Shown piece after piece: positions 12,737-22,200 of a stretch of DNA of 64,000 bases (the stretch's first letter is position 1; each line of letters opens with the position of its first letter). Source of the DNA: Burhinus oedicnemus. Taxonomy: Eukaryota; Chordata; Aves; Charadriiformes; Burhinidae. The position numbers were made by a program, and so were the translations under genes. The notes beneath the pieces are model-generated. The model worked only from the letters and a program-made list of their open reading frames with translations. It had not been told where the DNA came from and made no database searches. The stretch spans positions 1,291,974 through 1,355,973 of the forward strand of contig VFFE01007601.1 of assembly GCA_008921705.1 (NCBI GenBank), written 5' to 3'.

Positions 12737-14598
12737 CTATACCATGTCTCTAAGCACCACCTCTACACGACTTTCAAACACATCTAGGCATGGTGACTCA
12801 ACCACCTCCCTGGGCAGCCTGTTCCAATATTTGTTAACTCTTTCAGTGAAAAATTTTTTCCTACTGTCCAGCCTAAACCTCCCCTGGTGCAACTTGAACC
12901 CGTTTCCTCTTGTTCTATGGCAAGTTACTTGGAAGAAGAGATCAGCGCCCATCTCACTATAACCTCCTTTCAGGTAGTTGTAGAGAGCAATAAGGTCTCC
13001 CCTCAGCCTTCTCTTCTCCAGACTAAACAATCCCAATTCCTTCAGCTGCTCATCATAAGACATGTTCTCCAGACCGCTTCACCAGTTTTGTTGCCCTTCT
13101 CTGGACACGCTCCAGCACCTCAATGTCCCTCCTATACTGTGGCGCCCAAAACTGAACACAGGACTCAAGCTGCAGCCTCACCAGCGCTGAGTATGGGGGC
13201 ACCATCACTTCCCTACTCCTGCTGGACACACTATTCTTGATACAGGCCAAGATGCCATTGGCCTTCTTGGCTACCTGGGCACACTGCTGGCTCATGTTCA
13301 GCCGGCTGTCCACCAGAACCCCCAGGTCCTTTTCTGCCGGGCAGCTTTCCAGCCACTCCTCCCCAAGCCTGGAGTGTTCTCTGGAGTTGTTGTGACCCAA
13401 GTGCAGGACCTGGCACTTGGCCTTGTTAAACCCCATGCAACTGGCTTCAGCCCATCGATCCAGTCTGTCCAGATCTCTCTGCAGAGCCTTCCTATCCTCA
13501 AGCAGATCAACACTCCCACTTAATTTGGTGTCACCTGCCAACTTACTGAGGGTGCGCTCAATCCCCTCATCCAGATCATCAATAAAGATATTAAACAAGG
13601 CTGGCCCTAGAACTGAGCCCTGAGGAACACTGCTTGAGACCTGCTGCCAACTGGATTTAATGCCATTCACCACAACTCTCTGGGCTCGTCCATCCAGCCA
13701 GTTTTTAATCCAGCGAAGACTACACCTGTCTAAGCTACAGACTGCCAGCTTCTCTAGCAGAACGCTGTGGGAGACTGTGTCAAAAGCCTTACTAAAGTCC
13801 AAGTAGACAACATCCCCAGCCTTTCCTTCATCCACCAGGTGGGTCACCTGGTCATAAAAGGAGATCAGGTTGGTCAAGCAGAACCTGCCTTGCATGAACC
13901 CATGCTGGCTGGGCCTGATCCCCTGGTTGTCCTTCACATGCTGCGTGAGTGCACTCGGGATGATCCATGATCTTTCCTGGCACTGAGGTCAGGCTGACAG
14001 GCCTGTAGTTGCCTGGATCCTCCTTCCAGCCCTGCTTGTAGGTGGGTGTCACATTGACAAACCTCCAGTCATCTGGGACCTCCCCTGTTGACCAGGACCA
14101 CTGATAAATGATGGACAGTGGCTTGGCAAGCTCCTCTGTCAGCTCCCTCAGCACTCTCGGGTGGATCCCATCTGGCCCCATAGACTTGTGGCTGTCCAGT
14201 TGGTGTAGCAGGTCACTAACTGCTTCCTCCTGGATCATGGGGGGGTTTATTTTGTGCTCCCCATCCCTGTCTTCCAGCTCAGGGGGCTGAATACCCTGAG
14301 GATGACTGGTTTTACTCTCAAAGACTGAGGCAAAGAAGGCATTAAGTACCTCAGCCTTCTCCTCATCCTTGTTGACAATCTTCCCCTCCGCATCCGATCA
14401 GGGGTGGAGATTCTCCCTGGCTCTCTTTTTGTTGTTAATGTATTTGTAAAAACCTTTTTTGTTGTCTCTTACAACAGTGGCCAGATTAAGTTCTAGCAGT
14501 TCTTTTGCCTTTCTGATGTTTTTTCTGCATGACCTAACTAGATCCCTTTATTCTTCTTGAGTTGCCTGACCCTTCTTCCAAAGGTGGTACACTCTCCT
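12737..14598 (-). pseudogene. CR1 ORF2 fragment: reverse transcriptase and C-terminus, frameshifted
   Basis: This is the remnant of the CR1 replication protein, which normally nicks target DNA and reverse-transcribes the element RNA. Three overlapping frames make up the fragment. The segment 14238-13852 carries the region before the palm (GPDGIHPRVLREL, then [12 protein letters not shown]). The segment 13937-13053, 294 codons, holds the catalytic palm with [13 protein letters not shown] (motif A, residues 45-57) and VPQGSVLGP (residues 104-112). The segment 13063-12737 holds the C-terminal region ([15 protein letters not shown] and [10 protein letters not shown]). Frame changes fall near 13.96 kb and near 13.07 kb. 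The motif that should end in two aspartates reads LAGD at residues 133-136, so the first catalytic Asp is Gly (codon 13533-13535). Upstream, 14598-14239 keeps readable thumb-proximal sequence with stops. The protein is clearly non-functional. Confidence 0.93.
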
Positions 14599-14599
14599 T

Positions 14600-14830
14600 T
14601 TTTCCCCTCAGTCCCAGCTGAAGAGCTTATAGCCATCCATTGCAGCATTCCAGTCATAAGAGTCATCCCACCATGTTCCTGTGATGGTGACTATATCATA
14701 ACTATCCTGCTTCACAATGGCTTCCAGCTCCTCCTGTTTGTTGCCATGCTGCGTGCATTGGTGTAGATGCACTTGAGCTGGGCTATTGATTTCTCCCCCA
14801 GTGTTGGCATGCTGCCCCTAGACTCATCCC
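14600..14830 (-). pseudogene. CR1 ORF2 N-terminal stump (AP-endonuclease start)
   Basis: Minus-strand translation gives the opening of the CR1 apurinic-type endonuclease. It shows IYTNARSM, then after a frame change DSYDIVTIT.TWWDDS, then a DGYKLF-like segment near 14620. In this family the residue before TWW is the metal-binding glutamate. Here the codon at 14677-14679 reads GGA, so it is glycine. Shortly after DGYKLF the sequence jumps directly to the RRVYHLWKKGQAT region that lies well beyond the endonuclease. Most of the endonuclease domain is therefore absent. The ORF2 start codon is most likely at about 14815 (SMPTLGE), by analogy with the family. Confidence 0.85.
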
Positions 14831-14866
14831 TAACAAGCTTGATTCTATCCCCTTCCCCATTTGTAC

Positions 14867-15555
14867 CTAGTTTAAAGCCCTCTCAATGAGCCCTGCCATC
14901 TCATGAGTGAGGATCCTTTTCCCTCTTTGAGACAGCTGAATTCCATCAGTCTCCAGCAGGCCCAGTGCCATGTAAACCTCTCCCCATGATCAAAAAAACC
15001 AAAATTCCACCAGTGGCACCAGCCTCTGAGCCATGTGTTTAAAAGGTGTGTTTTCCTGTTCCTCTCAGTGTCCTTCCCTGCCACTGAAGGGATTGAGGAA
15101 AACACTACCTGTGCTCCTGATCCCTCAACCAGTCCCCCAGTGCCCTGAAGTCCCTTTTAATCGCTTTTGGAGTACTGACTGCAACCTCATTGCTGCCTAC
15201 TTGCACAACCAGGAGCGGATAATAATCAGAGGGCTGTAACAGACCAGGGAGTTTCCTAGTGATATCCCTAACCTGGGCCTCAGGGAGGCAGCAGACTTCT
15301 CTGTGGGTTGGATCTGGTTGGCATATGGGGCCCTCTGTTCCCCTGGGAAGGGGATCGCCTACAACAATTACTCTCCTTTTTTGCTTAACAGGAGCAGACT
15401 TAATGCATGGGACTGACTGACTCACCCTAGGCAACTCCCTGGAAGAATCTTCATCTATCTCCTCATTTGCCTGGCCCTCACTTTCCAGAGCCCCATCCCT
15501 GTTATGTCAGGGCAACTGGGAAGGTGAGGGGACTTGCCTGCCTGCCTCCCCAAGC
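14867..15555 (-). pseudogene. CR1 ORF1 C-terminal fragment (SGNH/GDSL-esterase-like region)
   Basis: In CR1, ORF1 encodes an RNA-binding or chaperone-type protein whose C-terminal half has an SGNH/GDSL esterase-like fold. The frame 15434-15105 reads KRRVIVVGDPLPRGTEG, PDPTHREVCCLP, VRDITRKLPGL and DYYPLLVVQVGSNE. The frame 15105-14872 continues with VFSSIPSVAGKD-like sequence (first residue read as Met in the shifted frame), THLLNTWLRGWCH and NFGFFDH. A third frame near 14960-14870 gives DGIQLSQRGKRI and ends at a TAG on 14867-14869. The GDS block reads GDP, so the nucleophile serine is lost, and the catalytic His in DGIHLS reads Gln. At least two frameshifts are present. It starts mid-ORF because the element is 5'-truncated. 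Confidence 0.85.
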
Positions 15556-15695
15556 AGGGACATTATGGAAAGATCTAGAGATTTCTAACAGGTATGAGAC
15601 CAGTTCAGATGTGGCCACAAGTCGGGTGATGACACTTGTATGGGCTCAGGATGGTACCAGCATCATTCTGTAGATGTATTTTGTCTCCTTTACAG
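15556..15695. other. Unique flank between CR1 and exon-like segment
   Basis: This is non-repetitive sequence that ends in a pyrimidine-rich stretch (TTTTGTCTCCTTTACAG), usable as a splice acceptor for the next feature. Confidence 0.5.
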
Positions 15696-15767
15696 ACATG
15701 TTGCATCTATGCAGTGTACTTCGGGAAGGAGCTGTCCCGCATCAGGAAAGCTGAGGAGATTGTTTAA
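15696..15767 (+). CDS. Possible terminal coding exon of an unrecognised gene
   Basis: After the acceptor TTTGTCTCCTTTACAG the sequence reads 23 codons in frame 0 and then TAA at 15765-15767. A canonical AATAAA at 15767-15772 overlaps the stop codon. The peptide includes IYAVYFGKELSRIRKAEEIV, a plausible amphipathic C-terminus with codons such as TAC TTC GGG AAG GAG CTG. Its entry phase (0) matches the exit phase of the exon-like segment at 12043-12209, so the two could be joined over the antisense CR1. I do not recognise the protein. A poly(A) signal that close to the stop would give a very short 3' UTR, and the whole match may be chance. Confidence 0.27.
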   Translation, partial: TCCIYAVYFGKELSRIRKAEEIV

Positions 15768-15772
15768 ATAAA
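15767..15772 (+). promoter_or_regulatory. Canonical AATAAA, candidate poly(A) signal
   Basis: AATAAA shares its first base with the last base of the candidate stop codon and is followed by CACACACC. It is only meaningful if the upstream exon call is right. Confidence 0.3.
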
Positions 15773-16692
15773 CACACACCTGGAGTACCTTTAGGTTATA
15801 GACATTATGTTAGACATGACAACCAAGCCTGAAGAGATCAGTAGGAACACGATGCTTCTCACTGGAGGGCAACCAAGCAGAAGTCAAGAGGCCAGGACAA
15901 TTCTCCTTTGTAACTCTGCATGATGTTTCCTGAGGAGTTTGGGGAAGTAGTGGCTGGGAACAGCTGGAGCTTACGTGGTGGGTCAAGGTCAGATGAGTCC
16001 CCCTAATATCTCTGCCACAGACCATTGCCTAGTAGCCTGTGCAGAGCTCTACCTCTTTCTTTTCCTTATGACAACATCATATTTCTTTTCAGTGATAAAA
16101 ATGGAATATGTATTTTTAATATACTTTTTTTTTATCCTTTGCAACTACAGATTGAGAAAGATAGGTCCATGCACAAAAGAGAATAAGGTCTTACCCCTAT
16201 AAGACCTTTGAAGAAAATGGTTTTTAGAAAGGCCACACGCCACTCACTAATTGCGTAATATTTTCTCAAGGTCTAGCCAAGGGCTTGAATCAATAATAAG
16301 CTGCATACAACAAGCTAGACAGGTTAAGTAGACTTAGAACTCTTGTCAAAATACATGACATTAATTAACATTGTAAAAACAAGTAATAATAATACCCCAT
16401 AAAAACTGCATTAGAAAGGAGGTAGAATAGCACAGGTCATGTTAACTTACTGCGTAAGGGAAAGGAGGGAGTAGCATTTTTTTTTCCTGGTGAGAATTAG
16501 GAAACTATGTAGCTCAGAGGTTATAAAGAGACCTCAAGTGTCTTAGGTCAGAAGCCTCAGGTGGTCCCACAAAGGCAAACTGGTGGACTTCGGTGAAGTT
16601 CCACTGAGAAATGGTGGGATGCTACCTGGATGTTAGATTCAGCTGGGCTAAAGGCACTTGCAGTGGTTGGGTTCTGATGCTTAATTTGCTTT

Positions 16693-16791
16693 GGAAAAAG
16701 GAAGAAGGGAGGGAGAGAAGGGAGGAAGAAAAAGAAAGACAGAAAGAACAAAATAAGGTAAGGAAGAAAGAAAGAAGTGAAGTGAAAGAGG
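16693..16791 (+). repeat. Polypurine (GA-rich) tract
   Basis: The first 47 bases (16693-16739) are purines without interruption, mainly GGAA/GGGA/GAAA units. The rest continues as GA-rich sequence with a few pyrimidine interruptions. It is low-complexity mirror-like sequence and not part of a recognised element. Confidence 0.9.
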
Positions 16792-17842
16792 CACATCCAT
16801 CCTAGGCAGGCCTATGCCTGCCTTTCTTCCTATGTCAGTGGTGGGTGATCATGAGCCAGCTGGAAGAAAGGGAACAAGGAGGTAAGGAGAAAGAGGGAGA
16901 CACCGTACTTTCAAGGCATATGGGGTTGCCACTGTTGTGTGTACGACCCTCAGTGCCACTCATATCCTGAGTACTTCACTCTAAGAAAAAGCAGCAGTAT
17001 CAAAAGCTGCCATGGCCATGCCAGAATTAAATCCTGCCTGTGTTAGAGTGACCTGTTTTGTGATCTATTGCTATGACCTTGCTGCTGATTTATGGCTTCT
17101 TGCCCGAGACAACGCAAGCAGTCATAAAGTGTTTTTTCCTTTTTTCTTTTTAATTCCATATTGCTGCAATCAATAGCTCCTCCTTGGATGTGTTGTGCAG
17201 GCCTGTGAAATAAAACAAGTCCCAGGCCTCTTGGCCCTTATATTATTTTCTCTTCCACTATCTTTTTGTGCCATGTAGGAGCCATAAAAGAATAAAAAAC
17301 CTCAGCAGGCTCTCCTACCAGTTCATGATGCACTCTAAGTACATTTTTATAGCAAGTTTAATGTTAATGAGCACCAATTACTCTTGGAAACCATGATAAA
17401 AGGCATAAAAAGGGAGATACTGTACATTTGATATCCTCTGGAGACCATCTCCAAGATGGAAGTGGAGTTTTAAGAGAAGCATACACAAATTCCCCTGTGA
17501 GAGGATCATAATTTCTGGGTACATGCTGATGTTGTGGTTTGGGCATGCATCACATTTATGGAAGTGCCAGGCCATTACTCATCTTTGAGAGGATGGAATT
17601 TGCACCCTTCTATTAAAAAAAAATAAAAAAAAAATCACTTGATTGGGAAGGTGTCCTCAAGGCTGTTACTATAAAATCATTCTTGAGCGCTGAATACTGT
17701 CATTAAATGAATAAGGAGCTAATCAGCCTTTCTTCTTCTAGTGCTTAGTTGTACAGACAAGGACTCCTTTCAGAAAACAATTACAGCGGCATAAAGGGAA
17801 TGAGCAAGGCTGTAGAAATGGATAATAGTTCCTGTAAAGTAG

Positions 17843-17860
17843 TATAATAATAATAATAAT
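17843..17860. repeat. (ATA)n microsatellite
   Basis: About six ATA/TAA units are followed by imperfect ATGATAAAAATAATG sequence. Confidence 0.85.
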
Positions 17861-18870
17861 GATAAAAATAATGGTCTCAGTGAACATAATTTCTGTATGA
17901 CAATTCATACCACAGTGAAGTTGATGGGACTTTTCAGGGTTGTAAGAACCTGCTGAGCCGCTAACGTTTATGGGACAATCCCATAAACATGTTGCAAATT
18001 CCACAAACATGACATCTCCTGGCCAAGCCTTTACAGAATTTTTTACGGAACATTTTGTTATTTAATTATGACTCACAGTTATCATAGAAGACAAAATTAT
18101 TTAAACAACAGATAACAATGTTATTGCTGTCACTATGGTCCTTGGTCTCCATGGTAGATCGCAGTAACATGGAAGCCTGTATCTGACAACTTTATCCCCA
18201 CTGGTTGCCTTCAGAGAAAAAGTCAACATTTGCTGTTCATCCATACATTAGTCCAGTAGTTGAGCATGTTAATGTATTTAATATTTATCTATCACTACAA
18301 TTCTCTGGCAAATGAGAATTTTGACCCTATCTTACACATGGCAGGTGAAGGCAAAAAGCAGCTGAGTATTAATAACCAGACAGGTGTCATGCAGTGTAGT
18401 AAACAGACTGACAAACTATTTTACTTCCCCTTGGTGTGCTAGTGTTTAAGGGATCACAATTTGTTCTCCTTAAATCTATCAGGTGTTATCTCAATTGACT
18501 CAAATACCACCAGTGCTTACAAGCTTTAAATTCGTTTATTGGCAATCTGCAGAGAACCCAGCCTTCCATCTGTCAGACTCACCTCCTTTTTTGTGTGTGT
18601 TTCTCCAGATAAGCTCGGTCCTCAGGTAAAGCACACAAGGTAGGAGACCCAGGGAGCTCATACCACCTTGTTTGTACTTATTCCACAATAACAAGATGCA
18701 AACAGTGGATTGGAGGGAGATTGGACAAGTTCACAGAAGAAAAATCCATGGAGAATCATTAAAAACATCAAAACCACGTCTGTCTCAGGATAGCTCAGAG
18801 CTGGAAATATCTTAGAGACTGGAAGAATATTAGAGGGAAATTCTGTATCTTTTCTGGACCTGTAAGAGAG

Positions 18871-19295
18871 GGTCCAGAGGAGAGCCATGAAGATGATCAG
18901 GGGGCTGGAAGACTTCTCCTGTGAAGACAAACTGAGAGAGTTGGGGTTGTTCAGCCTGGACAAGAGAAGCCTTCTAGTGTCTGAAGGGTGCCTACAAGAA
19001 AGCTGGAGGACTTTTTAGGGGAGTATGTAGTGATAGAACGAGCAGTAATGGCTTCAAACTGGAAGAGGGTAGATTTAGATTAGATATGAGGAAGAAATTC
19101 TTTACTCTGAGGGTGGTGAGGCACTGGCACAGGTTGCCAGGGAAGTTCTGGATGCCCCATCCCTGGAGGTGTTCAAGGCCAGGCTGGATGGGGCTTTGAG
19201 CAACCTGGTCTAGTGGGAGGTGTCCCTGCCCATGGCAGGGGGGTTGGAACTGCATGATCTTTAAGGTCCCTTCCAACCTAAACTATTGTATGGTA
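18871..19295 (+). mobile_element. CR1: CR1 LINE 3' fragment, plus strand
   Basis: The copy begins in the conserved ORF2 C-terminal region (GGTCCAGAGGAGAGCCATGA, then CTGAGAGAGTTGGGGTTGTTC encoding LRELGLF). It continues through the region for [12 protein letters not shown] sequence (CACTGGCACAGGTTGCCAGG) and the 3' UTR (CTGCATGATCTTTAAGGTCC, CTTCCAACCTAAACTATTGTATGG). Compared with the other copies here, the segment just after GAGAAGCC (about 18968) is shortened, as if a few tens of bases that encode the RGDLIA region were lost. The tail is degenerate. It is a typical severely 5'-truncated, dead CR1. Confidence 0.95.
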
Positions 19296-22200
19296 GTCTG
19301 TAACCTTCTCCTAACCTTATTATTCCCCAGGCAGCTAGGTTTGGGCACTGCTGAAAATGACCTACATGGGTATTTGTTCTCACCTAACACAGCCAAGTAG
19401 TCTATTATGTTTATGGGTTCTTGGGAAACACCTTATAGTTCACTGGGCTCCTCAGTCAGCTTTGCCTCACAAGAAAAAAACAGGGTAATGGAGTTTCTTA
19501 TTTGTATCTATAAAAAGCTTCTGTGATCAGAAAAGAGTATAGCTTTTTCTGTATGGTCATGGCTAGTCATCTGGCAAATCCTTCTAGCTTGCAGCTGTCC
19601 TGGACCATAAGGAGATACCATGTGATATGAAGAGCCTGAAGAGGTTGTGGTCGTTCTGGGAAGACAAGGAGGATTTTGCTTCTTTCATGTAGCCCTGCAG
19701 GTTGCCTGGTGTCAGAAAAAATTTCAGAAGCGACATTTCTTTTAAAACAAGGATTAGTTACTTAAATCTTTTCTGTTCTGCCTTAGAAAGATACAAATGA
19801 GGAAATCAAACAATGGCCTCTCATTAAGATTTTGAAATATCTTTCCTTGTTGATATGTCTGGCATAGGATGTGAAAAATAGCACCCTTTGAGTCAGCAAG
19901 TAGTACGTGGGATACTGAAAGACAGCCAGCCCTCTATCTCCCCACCTCTCTCCTAATTAGGGGTGGAAAGCCCTCTCCCAGCCTACCCTCACACACTGCA
20001 CTGCTCTTAGCACTCAGAGCAGGGCTGCCGTTTCAGACAATGTGCTAATACCTTTGTCAAGTTTCTCTCTAGTTCGCTGTCTTTGAATCTTTTATTGATA
20101 CAAAAGTAAGATTTTTTCAGAGAAGCTGATGAACCACTTCGAGAAACGTGTTATTTAGAGAATTGTGCTGGGATTTTGTCAGAAGTTAGCTGTTTCTCTT
20201 TTCTTCACAAGTACTTTTATTTTTTAATTATCAAGACCTGGTCATGCAAAGAGCTTGCATGCTGCAGTTAAATACTGAACACTATGTATTTTCCCAGTTC
20301 TCCCCCCCTCCCCACCTCAAGTACTGCAAGTATTCCTTGGGAGCTTTTCTGAACAAGTGCAATATGAAAATGCTGAAAATCCTAGCCCAGTTCCTTCCCA
20401 AAACACCTGTCACTATGATCTGGTTTTATTTTCATTTCTGAAATTCCAGGTCAGCCTGAACTATGGCTTGAATCATTCCTGTATCAGTACTTAGATGAAC
20501 TAATTTCTCTTGCTCTGAAGTTCTCATCACAGTTGTAATTCCATAGGACTCTGTGAACCTGTTTCCTCCTTGACTCAAAGAATTAAATTTGTAGGCTGTA
20601 TATGTTAATATGCGATGTCTCTCACATTTGTTTCGAAGGAAGAGCTCGCTCAGAGTGAGAGGGAACATGAGTTGAGTTTCCATGTAAACTCAGTTGGGTT
20701 CCTTGTATTGCCTTGAATCTCAGAAATGAAGGTAAATGGAAAGGGCTGAGTCTACACTGGCACAGCTGCAGCTTGGGAAACCAGATCTGGGCTATCTTTA
20801 ATCAGCTCATACTGCTAGAGCCATGGCAACAAGATTTAGCATGAACTGTAAGACTCAGCAGGGAATTAATACTGCAACCACTAGCTTGGGCTGAACTTTA
20901 AGATACCAAAGTTTCCTTCCCTTGTCTATCTGGCTACCCTAATGCCATTATCTGCATAACACTCCTGTGAGGTTGGCAGGTGCTATTAGCCTTGACAAAT
21001 GTCCTATTAGGACAACCTTCCTGTGGAAAAAACATGCTTAATTCTGAGTGCCAGAAGCCTGGGCAGACAGCATAACATGGGTAGTAAGGGTGAACCAGCT
21101 GGAGCGATTGCAGGAGTGGCGGCTTCCCTTACCCCCAAACACATTGTAATTTCCCATGAGTCATTTGGAAGATATTAACAATCACTTAAGCCACCCCAAA
21201 AATAACATTTGTTTCTCCTGTTCAAACTAGTGACATTTAATTATAAAAGAGAAATGTAAATAACTTTGAAATATCTCCAGCTCTGAAAAGCTCCTTTAAC
21301 GTCCAGAATTAGCTGCCAGCTTTGTCAAATAGTATATCAAATAGTCACTTCTCCCCAAATAGGAAAGTAGTAACCAATAAATCTCTGAACTAAGCACCAC
21401 GAGGCATAGGGACATTGTATTTGGAAAGGATGCCCTTAAACAGAATACCCAGCCACATGGCCAGCAAAGCCTAGCCATATGCTCTGCAAGAGGTTTGCTT
21501 TGCACATTTCTGTACCAAAGCAAGTTTTCCTGTGACTTTCCTGGTCCAGCCTCCATGCAACAGGAGGCTTTTGTCAGGACAACGCAATTCTTTCCACTTC
21601 CCTGAGGAACTCTCATGTTGTACACTGCTGGTTGCCTCTGACTGACAGAGATACTTCTGCACTGGCAGGCAAGGCATAGGCACCAGAACTTGTCAAGACT
21701 GTTGTTTCAAAGCCTGAAGCCCTCTAACTGCATCTCCTATGCCCTACCTCACAGCAAACAGCTCAGATATGTGGTTCTACTGCAGGAAGAATTGCACTGT
21801 GCTATGTGGTTGTGCCACCCTGGGTTTCCTTGGGCAGTTGTCCATAACACCATCAGCTAGTGTAGATTGCCAGCTCTCTAGGTCTGGTGGTTCAGTGGTG
21901 ATAAGGGGGAAGAACAACTTTTCAGGAAGGTTAATTTTTTTCTAAAAATTGCCAGAGCTTTATACAGGACTGACAGGTCCTCGGAATCCACCCAGGTCAT
22001 ATGCTGCCTCAGTAGATCGCTTGCTAGGAGCTGGCCCCATTCCTGGACAGCTCTGTCTCACCCTCTCCCAATACTGATATCTATCTTCCTTAGAGCATTT
22101 AGAAAGGGCTGTTACATGCTTCACTAGGTTCTTACGTACTTCTTACAACAGCAGACACTGGAATAGCCTCAAGAGAGGTTTAAACACAGATTGTGACTAT

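Larger units (their letters stand above)
12655..15555 (-). mobile_element. CR1: CR1 LINE, 5'-truncated and internally deleted, inactive
   Basis: A non-LTR retrotransposon of the CR1 clade lies on the minus strand. Its 3' tail is at the low-coordinate end, where AGAATCATAGAATCAT is the complement of the typical ATTCTATG-type CR1 tail and is followed by the conserved AGGTTGGAAAAGACC block. Reading leftwards on the minus strand, it contains the last part of ORF1 (about 15555-14867), the first part of ORF2 (about 14830-14600), then reverse transcriptase and the ORF2 C-terminus (about 14598-12737), and a short 3' UTR. At about 2.9 kb it is longer than the usual severely truncated CR1 copy but shorter than a full element (about 4.5 kb). 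Most of the endonuclease is missing at an internal junction near 14.60 kb. At least three frameshifts and changed catalytic residues make it a fossil. The 5' limit near 15555 is approximate. Confidence 0.95.
15773..18870. other. Unique AT-rich non-coding DNA
   Basis: No transposon or gene is recognised. The stretch contains a polypurine tract at 16693-16791, a short (ATA)n near 17843-17860 and a 10-bp hairpin at 17966-17988. The sequence around 17030-17330 is moderately complex and lacks repeats. Confidence 0.55.

Noticed and set aside
12887..15673. Plus-strand and alternate-frame open frames across the large CR1
   Set aside because: They are shadows of the minus-strand CR1 ORF1/ORF2 and have no independent support.
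18992..19276. 94-codon minus-strand frame at 19 kb
   Set aside because: It is antisense to the plus-strand CR1 tail.
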